Shown piece by piece: positions 18,107-27,325 of a stretch of 64,000 bases of DNA (within the stretch, counting starts at the first letter, position 1; every line of letters starts with the position of its first letter). Made by a program: the position numbers and the translations under genes. Below the pieces are notes generated by a model, which saw only the letters and a list, made by a program, of their open reading frames with translations, was not told the origin of the DNA and did not search any database. Source of the DNA: Pedobacter glucosidilyticus (GTDB taxonomy: Bacteria; Bacteroidota; Bacteroidia; Sphingobacteriales; Sphingobacteriaceae); NCBI RefSeq assembly GCF_002483235.1, contig NZ_DLHN01000020.1, positions 62,001 through 126,000 on the forward strand, written 5' to 3'.

Positions 18107-19345
18107 ATGAATAACGATAAAAACAAGACAAGAATATTAAACGCAGCGGTAGTAGTAGCAGCCTTAGGCTATTTTGTAGACATCTATGATTTATTACTGT
18201 TTAGCATCGTAAGAGTACCCAGTTTAGTATCTATGGGCTTAACAGGAGATACCTTAACGAATGAAGGCATGTACATACTAAATGCCCAGATGTTGGGATT
18301 ACTGATAGGGGGATTGGTGTGGGGCGTATTAGGAGATAAGAAAGGTAGATTATCCGTGTTATTTGGTTCCATATTTATCTATTCTATAGCCAATATTGCT
18401 AATGGCTTTGTAGAAAGTACAGATGCATACGCCTTTTGGCGTTTTATAGCAGGCTTTGGACTAGCGGGAGAATTAGGAGCAGGAATAACCCTGGTAGCAG
18501 AGATTATGCCCAAAGAGAAGCGAGGTTACGCCACTACGATAGTAGCCTCTATAGGGGTAAGTGGGGCAGTGGTAGCCTATTTCATAGCCCAGTATTTTGA
18601 TTGGCGCACCTCATTTTTCATAGGCGGAGGATTAGGACTGTCATTATTATTACTTCGAGTAGGAGTAACAGAATCAGGCATGTTTAAGAAAGCCCACCAT
18701 AGTAATGAGAAGAGTGGAGATTTTATGATGTTACTAAAAAGCCGAAAGCGTTTTTTAAAATACTTAGGCTGTGTGGTGATAGGAGTACCCCTATGGTTTG
18801 TAGTAGGGATATTAATTACCTTATCACCAGAGTTTGGCAAGGTATTACAAGTAGATGGCGAAGTAAACGGCGGAGCAGCTGTAGCTTGCTGTTATGCAGG
18901 TTTGGTGCTAGGCGATATAGCAAGTGGTTTGCTAAGCCAATACCTAAAAAGCAGGAAGAAGGTAGTGTATGTTTACCTGTTTTTATCCGTCATAGGTATA
19001 AGTTTATTTCTAGGCTCCAGTCAAATCAGTTTAATTACTTTTTACAGTATCTGTATATTTTTAGGATTCTCAGTAGGCTACTGGGTCATCTTCATGACGA
19101 TAGCAACCGAGCAGTTTGGAACCAATATCAGGGCAACGGTAACTACAACAGTACCCAATGTAGTAAGAGGAGCAGTGGTACCGCTTAGTTTGTTGTTTCA
19201 GTTCTTCACAGGCTTTTTCAATAACAACTTAATACATGCAGGTATAGCAGTAGGCATCATCAGTTTAGGCTTAGCATTTTGGGCTTTAAAATACATGGAG
19301 GAAACCTTTACTAAAGATTTGGATTACTTGGAGGAAACAGAATGA
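18107..19345 (+). CDS. Major facilitator superfamily transporter
   Basis: This 412-residue inner-membrane protein has about 12 membrane segments. The family A-loop motif is WGVLGDKKGRLSVL after segment 2, and segment 4 carries RFIAGFGLAGELGAGITLVAE, a pattern seen in the metabolite:proton symporter branch. It has no signal peptide. Its stop overlaps the next ATG by four bases (ATGA), so it is coupled to the GH50-like gene and should import a product of that pathway, perhaps a monosaccharide or disaccharide. Codon use looks different from neighbours (valine mostly GTA, frequent GCC and GGC), and long non-coding frames stay open in it, which hints at separate origin. Confidence 0.85.
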   Translation: MNNDKNKTRILNAAVVVAALGYFVDIYDLLLFSIVRVPSLVSMGLTGDTLTNEGMYILNAQMLGLLIGGLVWGVLGDKKGRLSVLFGSIFIYSIANIANGFVESTDAYAFWRFIAGFGLAGELGAGITLVAEIMPKEKRGYATTIVASIGVSGAVVAYFIAQYFDWRTSFFIGGGLGLSLLLLRVGVTESGMFKKAHHSNEKSGDFMMLLKSRKRFLKYLGCVVIGVPLWFVVGILITLSPEFGKVLQVDGEVNGGAAVACCYAGLVLGDIASGLLSQYLKSRKKVVYVYLFLSVIGISLFLGSSQISLITFYSICIFLGFSVGYWVIFMTIATEQFGTNIRATVTTTVPNVVRGAVVPLSLLFQFFTGFFNNNLIHAGIAVGIISLGLAFWALKYMEETFTKDLDYLEETE

Positions 19346-21870
19346 AAAATTTTATAAAGCTTATATTTTTAGGAACGATATTATTATTTCCATGCTTGTT
19401 ATGTGGGCAAACACAACCTACTCCTCAAGATATAACAGGTGGTTATGTTCAGGATTTTTCGTCTCTAACGGGTAATGGAAATGCTGTTTATCCCAATGGT
19501 TTTAAAGGGTGGTTAGTTGCTAATGGAGCCCCAAGCACTACTGTTAGGACAAACGAGCCTATTTCAGATTTAAATATCAGACAGTCTGGTAATGCTTCCA
19601 GCACAACAACAGGAATTTATGATTATAGCGGAAAATTAGGGTTGTTAAGCAGTAGTTTCAGCGATTTAGCTATTGTACTAGCTATAAATACAAGCTCTGT
19701 CATGAGTCCTAATCAGGTACAAATAAGTTTTGATGCCATGGTATTGAGAAATTTATACGATGGCTCAGTAAATAATATGTTAAATACATTAGTTCTGCAA
19801 TATAGAATAGGTGAGACTGGAAGTTTTACCAATGTAAATAATGTTGCCAAAAATGGTACAACAACAAATACCACAGGGGTAAATGGAGTTGATATCAAAA
19901 ACTCGATTTTTAAATTACCTCTTGCCTGTAATAACCAACCTGTAGTACAACTACGATGGATCATTAGAGCTGTTTCTGGAAATGCTGGTAGCAGACCAAG
20001 TTTCGCTATAGACAATATCATGATAAATGGTGTTGCGCCAACGAGTACACCACCTTTTACAGGTTATCAAATAACTTCAAAGAATATTACTATAGTTAGT
20101 GGCACAACGTATCAAACCAATGTACTGAATGAGATTAACAGATCGGCTAATTTGAATCATTATTTAGCCTCATCAGATGATTATGTAGGTACAACCAAAG
20201 CTTTCTTTACTACCTATAAAAACCCAGTAAGTGGTGTTTGGAATTTTGTTGATCCTGAAGGTTTTCTGTTCTATTCAACTGCTGTAAATCAGGTCTTACC
20301 TGGAGGTGGGGTAGATCCTGTTCATCAGCTTAGAGAAATTAATAGTAATACTATTGGCAACTTTTCTGATGAAACCATTACGGTAATGCCTTATACACCA
20401 AGGCTAAATTTGGGCGATACTTATACCTATACAAATTCAAGAGTAAGAAATCTATATCTCAGCGGAATTTTTCCGGTATTTGATCCAGATTTTGTAAGTC
20501 ATGCAAATACCAGGGCTTCAACTTTAATAACACCCGAGAAAATAGCTGATAAAAATCTGATAGGATATTTCTCTGATAATGAAGTAAAACTAGGAAATCC
20601 ATTTTCTGGAGATAAACTCATTGTTGCCTTTCTTAAGGTCTCAAATTATGGTGGTCAAACTCAGGCCGATAATGATCCTAATTACATAGCTGCCGTAAAT
20701 TGGATGAAAAGCCGGCATGGTGGAGTTTTAACAAACCCTAACCAAGCTGATATTCAGGAATGGCCTGGTTATTTGGCAGATAGATATTATAGCGTGTGTA
20801 AAGCAGCTATTAGAGCAGTAGACACCAACCACCTTTACATTGGAAGCCGTTTACATCAGGATTTGTTAAATCCTTATCTGTTTCAGGCTGCCGGGAGGCA
20901 TTTAGATGTTGTATCTGCAAACAATTATAATGTTTGGACAGAAGCTTCTATAAATGCCCGATTAAATGTTTGGGCAGATAATGCCCAAAAACCTTTTTTA
21001 ATAGGTGAGTTTTATGCAATGGCACAGGATTCTGGTTTACCTAATGATGAAGGTGCAGGTTATAAAGTTTATACTCAACAAGATCGGGCAGATTTTTTTG
21101 AGCATTATACTATGACTATTCTAAAGCATAAAGCCAGTGTAGGCTTTCAGTTTTTTAAATATAGAGATGACCCTGCCAGTAGTACTGATCCTTTAGCAGG
21201 CAGCAATAAAGGCTTATTAAATAAAGACTATGAATGGTGGGAACCGATGAAAAATTCTTTTTCAAAAATCTCAAAGGATATATATCGGTTACGAAATTAT
21301 TTAATTACCGGAAATCAAACCTTGCCTGTGGTTTTAAAACAATTTACTGCCGTTAAATTAAGCAACGAAGTAAAGATTTTATGGGAGACAGCTGAAGAAT
21401 ATCATCATGATTATTTTGAGTTATTGCATAGCACAGATGGTATTCATTTTAAACAGATAAAAAAAACATCTGGTAAATTAAATAGTAGTACCCCTGTTCT
21501 TTATAGCTTTTACCACCAAAATCCAAGTATTGGTAATCATTATTACAAGCTAATTCAGTATGATTTAGATGGCAAACAAACCGATTATGGGACTAAAGTA
21601 GTAACGTTTTTACCTCAATTAGATGATACAGTACAGGTGTATCCAAATCCTTCTTCAGGATTGGTAAATATTATTTTTAATACTCAAGAAGAAATTAAAG
21701 AGATTAAAATCTATGATTTATCTGGTACCGAGAAATATCATGTTAAACTAGATAATACTAAGCAAAAACATGTTGTTTTAAATCTTAAAGACCAATTATC
21801 ATCTGGATTATACCTATTGCAGATGACTACCTCTAAACAAATAAAATATTCAAAATTAATACTTCAATAA
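19342..21870 (+). CDS. T9SS-secreted GH50-like enzyme with N-terminal shared module
   Basis: This 842-residue protein has four parts after a signal peptide: the shared module (about 25-232, FDAMVLRNLYDG, RPSFAIDN), a GH50/agarase-like TIM barrel (about 245-655), an FN3-like segment (about 665-755) and a T9SS sorting domain (VQVYPNPSSG to the end). Probable acid/base is E414 in IGYFSDNEV and nucleophile E556 in FLIGEFYAM. The same two motifs occur in the smaller GH50-like protein at 25883. Known GH50 enzymes are beta-agarases, so a beta-galactoside backbone is plausible but not proven. It is coupled to the MFS gene upstream and lies 5 bases before the GH105-like gene. Confidence 0.82.
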   Translation: MKNFIKLIFLGTILLFPCLLCGQTQPTPQDITGGYVQDFSSLTGNGNAVYPNGFKGWLVANGAPSTTVRTNEPISDLNIRQSGNASSTTTGIYDYSGKLGLLSSSFSDLAIVLAINTSSVMSPNQVQISFDAMVLRNLYDGSVNNMLNTLVLQYRIGETGSFTNVNNVAKNGTTTNTTGVNGVDIKNSIFKLPLACNNQPVVQLRWIIRAVSGNAGSRPSFAIDNIMINGVAPTSTPPFTGYQITSKNITIVSGTTYQTNVLNEINRSANLNHYLASSDDYVGTTKAFFTTYKNPVSGVWNFVDPEGFLFYSTAVNQVLPGGGVDPVHQLREINSNTIGNFSDETITVMPYTPRLNLGDTYTYTNSRVRNLYLSGIFPVFDPDFVSHANTRASTLITPEKIADKNLIGYFSDNEVKLGNPFSGDKLIVAFLKVSNYGGQTQADNDPNYIAAVNWMKSRHGGVLTNPNQADIQEWPGYLADRYYSVCKAAIRAVDTNHLYIGSRLHQDLLNPYLFQAAGRHLDVVSANNYNVWTEASINARLNVWADNAQKPFLIGEFYAMAQDSGLPNDEGAGYKVYTQQDRADFFEHYTMTILKHKASVGFQFFKYRDDPASSTDPLAGSNKGLLNKDYEWWEPMKNSFSKISKDIYRLRNYLITGNQTLPVVLKQFTAVKLSNEVKILWETAEEYHHDYFELLHSTDGIHFKQIKKTSGKLNSSTPVLYSFYHQNPSIGNHYYKLIQYDLDGKQTDYGTKVVTFLPQLDDTVQVYPNPSSGLVNIIFNTQEEIKEIKIYDLSGTEKYHVKLDNTKQKHVVLNLKDQLSSGLYLLQMTTSKQIKYSKLILQ

Positions 21871-21875
21871 TCACC

Positions 21876-23036
21876 ATGATGTCTTCTACTAAACATTTAA
21901 AGCTTTTTCTTTTTGTTCTTTCTTTAATATTCTCTTCATGCACTAATAAATTCGTGATTAAAAAAGTAGCCAATGAAGTTATAAGCAATACAAACTATCA
22001 TTTAAACGAGCTAAAAGTAGGTGAGAATCCTTCTAGATATAATGAATGGATGTACCAGAATTTCATGATTATGGAAGCTATGGATCAATTAGGACTAAGT
22101 TTTCAGAATAAGGCTTATGCCAGCTATGCTAAACGTAATGTTGATTTTTTCTGTGCTTATCAGAATAGCGAGATAAAAAACGAGCAGATAAAAAGTATGT
22201 TATGGTACAGTAAGCCAGATGAAATGTGGCATTGTGGAATGATAGCCGCTTTTGCAGATCAACAGGCACTTTATCCAACTCCTGAAAAGTTAAAAGGAAT
22301 TAAAATTTTTGAAGATTTTCTAGCTTCAGCACCAAAATTAAAAGACGAGACCTTTGTTAGATTTAAAGAGGTTAATTATAATTCTAAAGCTGTACAGATA
22401 GATGATATTTACATGGTATCTCCTTTTTGGGTAAGAATGTGGAAATTAACAAACAAAGAAGCATATTTAGAAAAAGCTATCTCAGAAACTTTAAAGTATG
22501 ATGAATATTTGTGGGATAATAAAAATGAATTAATGCATTGTTTATGGCTAGAGAGTACTCAAAAAACAGCTGCTCATTTTTGGGGTAGAGGTAATGGATG
22601 GTTTATTATGGCTTTAACAGATTTGTTAGATAATTTACCAAAAGAGCATCCTCAAAAAGAAAAACTGCTAGCCATATTTAATAAAGTAGTTAAAGGTTTA
22701 CAAAAATATCAGGCACCAGATGGCTTATGGCATCAGGTGATAAATGTAAAAGAAAGTTTTACAGAATCTTCTTGTTCTGGGATGTTTACTTATTGTATTT
22801 TAAAAGGGGTAAATGAAGGTTGGTTAGATCAGTCTTATAAACAAACAGGTATTAAAGGTTGGGAAGGTTTACAAACGAAGCTTACTAAGGATTTTAAAAT
22901 TAAAGATACCTGCCCACCAACAGATATGAGTGAAGATGTTCAATATTATTTAAATCGCTCAAGAATTACACATGACCAACATGCTATTGGTCCTTTCTTA
23001 TTAGCCGGAGCAGAATTATTAAAGTTGAATAAATAA
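21876..23036 (+). CDS. GH105-like unsaturated uronyl hydrolase, lipoprotein
   Basis: This 386-residue protein has a lipoprotein signal (LIFSSCTNKF) and then an alpha/alpha-barrel of the GH105 type. Diagnostic pieces are the aspartate in VQIDDIYMVSPFWVRMW, HFWGRGNGWFIMAL, YQAPDGLWHQV and SSCSGMFTYCILKG. Family members remove unsaturated uronic acid from oligosaccharides made by lyases, so its presence implies an acidic substrate and a partner lyase. The beta-helix protein at 8205 is one candidate partner. It lies 5 bases after the GH50-like gene. Two ATG codons begin the gene, and either gives the same signal peptide. Confidence 0.9.
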   Translation: MMSSTKHLKLFLFVLSLIFSSCTNKFVIKKVANEVISNTNYHLNELKVGENPSRYNEWMYQNFMIMEAMDQLGLSFQNKAYASYAKRNVDFFCAYQNSEIKNEQIKSMLWYSKPDEMWHCGMIAAFADQQALYPTPEKLKGIKIFEDFLASAPKLKDETFVRFKEVNYNSKAVQIDDIYMVSPFWVRMWKLTNKEAYLEKAISETLKYDEYLWDNKNELMHCLWLESTQKTAAHFWGRGNGWFIMALTDLLDNLPKEHPQKEKLLAIFNKVVKGLQKYQAPDGLWHQVINVKESFTESSCSGMFTYCILKGVNEGWLDQSYKQTGIKGWEGLQTKLTKDFKIKDTCPPTDMSEDVQYYLNRSRITHDQHAIGPFLLAGAELLKLNK

Positions 23037-23053
23037 TTCTTTACAATAAAGTA

Positions 23054-23172
23054 GAGGCTGTCTCAAATCACCATTTTGTGTCAGGCTGAGCGGAGTCTAA
23101 GCCTTTTCTGAGTATATCAGAGAACATTTCGACTCCACTCAATGTGACAAATATGATTTTTGAGACAGCCTC
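23054..23172. repeat. Inverted-repeat element, copy 3 (best preserved)
   Basis: The left end GAGGCTGTCTCAAATCA and right end TGATTTTTGAGACAGCCTC are complementary apart from two extra T bases. An inner pair (GTGTCAGGCTGAGCGGAGTC / GACTCCACTCAATGTGAC) adds partial pairing. It fills the gap between two convergent genes (GH105-like and GH2) and could act as a terminator for both. Its ends recur at 6953-7076 and 17939-18067, so it is also a dispersed element. Confidence 0.8.
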
Positions 23173-23180
23173 TTTTCACT

Positions 23181-25877
23181 TTAAAATACTCGTTTTATTT
23201 GGATACCATTTAAAATACTTTTATTTTTTATTTCTCTAAAGCTTACTATTATTCCCTTGTTATCTTTAGCATAAATAATAAACTTTTCGCCAACAGCAGT
23301 TTCAGGGATAAGTTCAAACGCTGTACCGAAATTGGCCATAACTTTCTTATCGTTAATAAATACATCAAATTCACGTTCTTTAAACTCTTCTGTATTTTTC
23401 TGTGAACTTAAATTATAAACCAATTCCTCTTTACTTTTCTTGGATAAAAGCTCGGCAAAGTGTAAAACAACTTCATACTTACCGTCTGGTACATCAAATC
23501 TAAAAGCTTCTAAACCTATTCTTTGAGTTTGATAAATAGGGTCTAAATTTGTACCTAAAATATCTTTATCAGAACCAAAAGATTGTCTTACGTTATTTGG
23601 TATTTTATAAATTTCGCCACCAACAAAACCCCAACTTCCGGTTTTGTAAGCTTGTTCTGGTATCCATATTTCGTGATTAACGTTATCATGAAATATTCTT
23701 TTATCACCTAAACTCACATTTAATTGTTGAAATGGTATGAGAGGGTTTCTAAGATTTTGATTTACCAACCTGAAATCTATATTAAGCAGGTCTGTAATCA
23801 TTTTCTTTTCATGCTCTACACTAGCTAACAACGTATTTATTCCATCTTTAAATGGTACTTTAAAAGTTGCAATTCCGTTGATGGTTTTCTCTTTAAATTC
23901 ATGTATACCATTTAAAAGTAGTTTAATAGTTGGCATATTAGAGAAAACTTGAATGTTTTGAGTAGAGGTTAAACTGGTATCTGTATCTGCAAAACCTGTT
24001 CTCAAGTTCCATTCTTTAGAGCCAATTTGTACGAAAGGGGTTTTTAACAAACGAGCCTGATAGTACCTGTAAGGATCTTTAGGTTCACGATTATAAGTAA
24101 GTATCCCTTTTGTATTCATGTGCGGAGTAGCTTCTGCTCTTTCTTCTGCATTAAATTCTGCCAGATTCCAAATCATTGCTGCAGAGACAAAAGGTCTTTC
24201 AAGTATAGCATTTATGTAAGAATCATGGTATAGGGTTGCATATTCTACCGATTTATCGAATCTTTCGGGCGAGTTGCTATGTATTCTGGTGTCAGAGTCT
24301 GCACCATATTCTGTTACTAAAAGAGGTTTATGAGGAAGTTCCTGATGATGTTGGTCCAAGAATTTATCAAAGCCCTTTAAATTAGCCCCATACCAACCTT
24401 GATACAAATTCCAACCTACTAGTTTTGGTATTTCTGTAAGTTTATATTTTTTATATAAAGCAAAGTTACCATGGTTAGGTATCATGGTGTATCTGGTTTG
24501 GTCTTCTTTTAGTGTTAAATTTTCTAGTTCTTGGGCTAACTGAGCTACGCGATTGAAATAGGTGTCTTGTGCAGCAGAACCTTTTTCATATCTAGGTCTT
24601 AGCATAATTTCATTCATATAAGCCCAAATGATAATGCTTGGGTGATTATAATTTTGTCTGATCATTTCCAAATGCATCTGTTTAGCATTGTTGGCAAAAG
24701 CTTCAGTCTCTGTAATCCTGTTAACCAATGGAGTTTCCACAGATGTAAGTATCCCCAGCCTGTCACAAGCTTCTAAAATTGCAGGATCTTGTGGATAATG
24801 AGCTACTCTTAAAAAATTAGCACCCATTGCTTTAAGAAGTTGTACATCACGGGTGTGTAAAGCATCAGATAGCGCATTTGCTTTATTTAAATAATCTTGA
24901 TGTCTGCTGGCTCCTATAAGCTTTAATGGTTCGCCATTTAAAAAGAAACCTTTATCAGCATCAAAATTAAACCATCTAAAACCCACTGGATTTTCTAACT
25001 GGTCTAATACCTGTCCACTTTTTTGGGTTTGAATGGTAGAAACTACTTTATAGAGATAAGGATTTTTTGTAGACCATAAATGAGGGTTATTTATATTCTC
25101 AAAAAGAAAAGAGAATGACGTTTTTTTATCTTTGAATGCTTTAATTTTCTGACTTTTCTTCGCTACAATTTCATGGTTTGCGTTCAAAAGTGTATGATGA
25201 ATAATAAGCTCCTCTGTTTGCCCAGTATAATTTGATAAATTACCTTTGATAGCTAAAGAAGCTGAAGTTTTACTCACTTGAGGGGTAGAAATAAAAATAC
25301 CATTTGATGCTACATTATCCATATCAAAATGGATTTTATCTACAACTTTCAAATATACATCACGATAAATACCCCCAAAAAAAGTAAAGTCTGCTGATAA
25401 TGGAGCTATATCTTCATGATGGCTATTGTCTAACTTTACATGTATTTGATGTTTTGTTACAGAATCATGATCATTTAAATATTGATCAATATTAAAGCTG
25501 AAAGCCGTATAGCTACCAATGTGTTTACCTACAAATTTTCCATCTATAAAAACTTCTGCAACTTGTGCAGCACCTTCAAAATGAAGATAAATAGATTTTG
25601 ATTTCCAGTCTTTTGGGATATCAATAGTTTTACTGTACCAGCTAATACCTCTATAATATCCAGGCTCATCATCTACAACATCTTTATCATTCCAACTATG
25701 AGGAATAGAAATTTTTGTCCAATTTTCATTTTTTTCATCCCAGGGTAACCCGTTTAAGCCACCCTTATGAAAAAGCCAATTACTATTAATAGATTTTATA
25801 ATTCTTGTTTGAGCAAATATTTCATGAGAGAATAAATAACAAGAAAGTATAAGGATAAATTTTAAAGTGTTTCTCAT
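23181..25877 (-). CDS. GH2 beta-galactosidase-like enzyme with C-terminal malectin domain
   Basis: This 898-residue exported enzyme has the GH2 plan: signal peptide ending FAQ, sugar-binding domain (about 25-185), immunoglobulin-like domain (about 190-300) and TIM barrel (about 305-620). Acid/base is E423 in WAYMNEI and nucleophile E523 in LVTEYGAD. A malectin-like domain occupies about 730-898 (WGFVGGEIY, YQTQRIGLEAFRFDVPDG, VVLHFAEL, EFDVFINDKKV). Malectin domains bind sugars, and the combination is known among Bacteroidota GH2 enzymes of marine and plant glycan loci. It follows the GH50-like gene with a 5-base gap on the same strand, so the two enzymes probably act in sequence. Confidence 0.9.
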   Translation of the reverse strand: MRNTLKFILILSCYLFSHEIFAQTRIIKSINSNWLFHKGGLNGLPWDEKNENWTKISIPHSWNDKDVVDDEPGYYRGISWYSKTIDIPKDWKSKSIYLHFEGAAQVAEVFIDGKFVGKHIGSYTAFSFNIDQYLNDHDSVTKHQIHVKLDNSHHEDIAPLSADFTFFGGIYRDVYLKVVDKIHFDMDNVASNGIFISTPQVSKTSASLAIKGNLSNYTGQTEELIIHHTLLNANHEIVAKKSQKIKAFKDKKTSFSFLFENINNPHLWSTKNPYLYKVVSTIQTQKSGQVLDQLENPVGFRWFNFDADKGFFLNGEPLKLIGASRHQDYLNKANALSDALHTRDVQLLKAMGANFLRVAHYPQDPAILEACDRLGILTSVETPLVNRITETEAFANNAKQMHLEMIRQNYNHPSIIIWAYMNEIMLRPRYEKGSAAQDTYFNRVAQLAQELENLTLKEDQTRYTMIPNHGNFALYKKYKLTEIPKLVGWNLYQGWYGANLKGFDKFLDQHHQELPHKPLLVTEYGADSDTRIHSNSPERFDKSVEYATLYHDSYINAILERPFVSAAMIWNLAEFNAEERAEATPHMNTKGILTYNREPKDPYRYYQARLLKTPFVQIGSKEWNLRTGFADTDTSLTSTQNIQVFSNMPTIKLLLNGIHEFKEKTINGIATFKVPFKDGINTLLASVEHEKKMITDLLNIDFRLVNQNLRNPLIPFQQLNVSLGDKRIFHDNVNHEIWIPEQAYKTGSWGFVGGEIYKIPNNVRQSFGSDKDILGTNLDPIYQTQRIGLEAFRFDVPDGKYEVVLHFAELLSKKSKEELVYNLSSQKNTEEFKEREFDVFINDKKVMANFGTAFELIPETAVGEKFIIYAKDNKGIIVSFREIKNKSILNGIQIKRVF

Positions 25878-25882
25878 AAGAA

Positions 25883-27325
25883 TTATTTATTCAAGCTATC
25901 AAAATAGGAAATCAACCTATATCTATTCATGTTAAGTTGTTTCATTTTGTTTGAAAGAGGAGTGTAAAATTGATAGTCATTATCAACTATTCCCTTATTT
26001 GAATCTGTATTAGAGCCGGTTGCTTTTTTATTGTCTGGATCATTATCTTGATATTTAAACCAATGCCATCCAACACAATTTTTAGATTCTAACAATCCTA
26101 AACAAAAATTTTGGTAAGCTTTTCCTCTATCTTCCTGATTTCTTACCTGCCATCCGGCACCAGAAAGATTAGGAAAACCTGTATCAACGCCCTTGGTATA
26201 GAACTCTGTGATCATAAAAGGTTTACCTGCCCAATCACCCCATTGCTGCATTCTTTCTTTACTAGGTGTCCATGCACCATAATAGTTAATAGATATAATG
26301 TCACTGTATTTACCTGCTACCTTCATAAATTCTGGGCTATTTTTCTCACTTCTATATAACCTGGTACCTAAAATGAGATGATTAGCATCAACACTTTTAA
26401 TAGCATGATGAACGGCACTATAATATTTCTCCGCTGCCAAAGCCATAAACTCATTTTTAAGTTCTGGTGTCAATTCTTTCTCTGTAATTCCCTTTTCAGT
26501 AAGCCAGTTTTTTGCAGCTAAATAATTGGGGTCATTCTGATTTGATATTTTTAAGTACTCTTCTAAATTGGTGGTAGAAAAGGGGATTTCATTATCAGTG
26601 AAATACCCAAACAAATTCGGATCTTTCTTAAATTCATCAATTTTTTTTGCTAGCTTTTTGCAGAAAGCTGGAAATTCTGGATCAAAAGCGTAAATAAGAC
26701 CTTTTTTATGTCCTGTGTTCCCCAATTCTTTATAACTTCCGCCTCTTTCTCTGGTATAAGCAGCCATGAAATTTAGAATGATACAGTAAGAAACAGGTTT
26801 TTTAGCTACTTTATTATGATTGATGAAGCTTTCATAATCAGACCAAGAACCAATGCTGTTAAATCCTAAATCAATAATTTTTTGATGTGTTTCTTGTGCC
26901 CATTCATCATTGCTATTATTAAAATATTTTTCAAAAGCAGTCTTATTTCTGTCAGATGTTCCTCTTGAGACACTGTTAATAGAAACATTGGTGCCTGCGT
27001 AGCCATCTGGGTCAATAATCCACCACCTGTTGTTGATCTTTTCAATCCTAAAAAAACCTGTAGATTTAAATTTTAGTGACAAATCACTTCCATATTTATT
27101 GAAGGTAATTTTATCAACAGGTTTAAAGTCATTAAAATTGTCAATAAGTCTGGTTTCAAATTTCTTCCAGTCAGAGTATTTAGAGTTTCTGTTAGCATCT
27201 ATACTCCAGGTTTTAGCTTCAACATATTCAGATAAATAATTACCTGATTGTTTAGCTTGAGAAAAGCAAAGAGAGGCGCTGGTTAAAGAAAGACCTAGCA
27301 CCATCATAATGGTTTTATAATTCAT
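25883..27325 (-). CDS. GH50-like (agarase family) exported enzyme
   Basis: This 480-residue protein has a signal peptide (GLSLTSASLCFSQ) and a single catalytic domain. The N-terminal part of the domain contains GFFRIEKINNRWWIIDPDGY. The probable acid/base is E246 in FGYFTDNEI and the nucleophile E374 in FMITEFYTKG, each with the flanking residues seen in the larger GH50-like protein at 19342. It lacks accessory modules and a sorting domain, so it likely works in the periplasm while the larger enzyme works outside. It is first in a minus-strand operon with the GH2-malectin gene and divergent from susC2. Confidence 0.82.
   Translation of the reverse strand: MNYKTIMMVLGLSLTSASLCFSQAKQSGNYLSEYVEAKTWSIDANRNSKYSDWKKFETRLIDNFNDFKPVDKITFNKYGSDLSLKFKSTGFFRIEKINNRWWIIDPDGYAGTNVSINSVSRGTSDRNKTAFEKYFNNSNDEWAQETHQKIIDLGFNSIGSWSDYESFINHNKVAKKPVSYCIILNFMAAYTRERGGSYKELGNTGHKKGLIYAFDPEFPAFCKKLAKKIDEFKKDPNLFGYFTDNEIPFSTTNLEEYLKISNQNDPNYLAAKNWLTEKGITEKELTPELKNEFMALAAEKYYSAVHHAIKSVDANHLILGTRLYRSEKNSPEFMKVAGKYSDIISINYYGAWTPSKERMQQWGDWAGKPFMITEFYTKGVDTGFPNLSGAGWQVRNQEDRGKAYQNFCLGLLESKNCVGWHWFKYQDNDPDNKKATGSNTDSNKGIVDNDYQFYTPLSNKMKQLNMNRYRLISYFDSLNK

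Noticed and set aside
18793..19188. 131-codon plus-strand open frame inside the MFS gene
   Set aside because: It lies fully within a well supported 12-segment transporter in another frame, and its product shows no recognisable pattern. It is open because of the gene's codon use.
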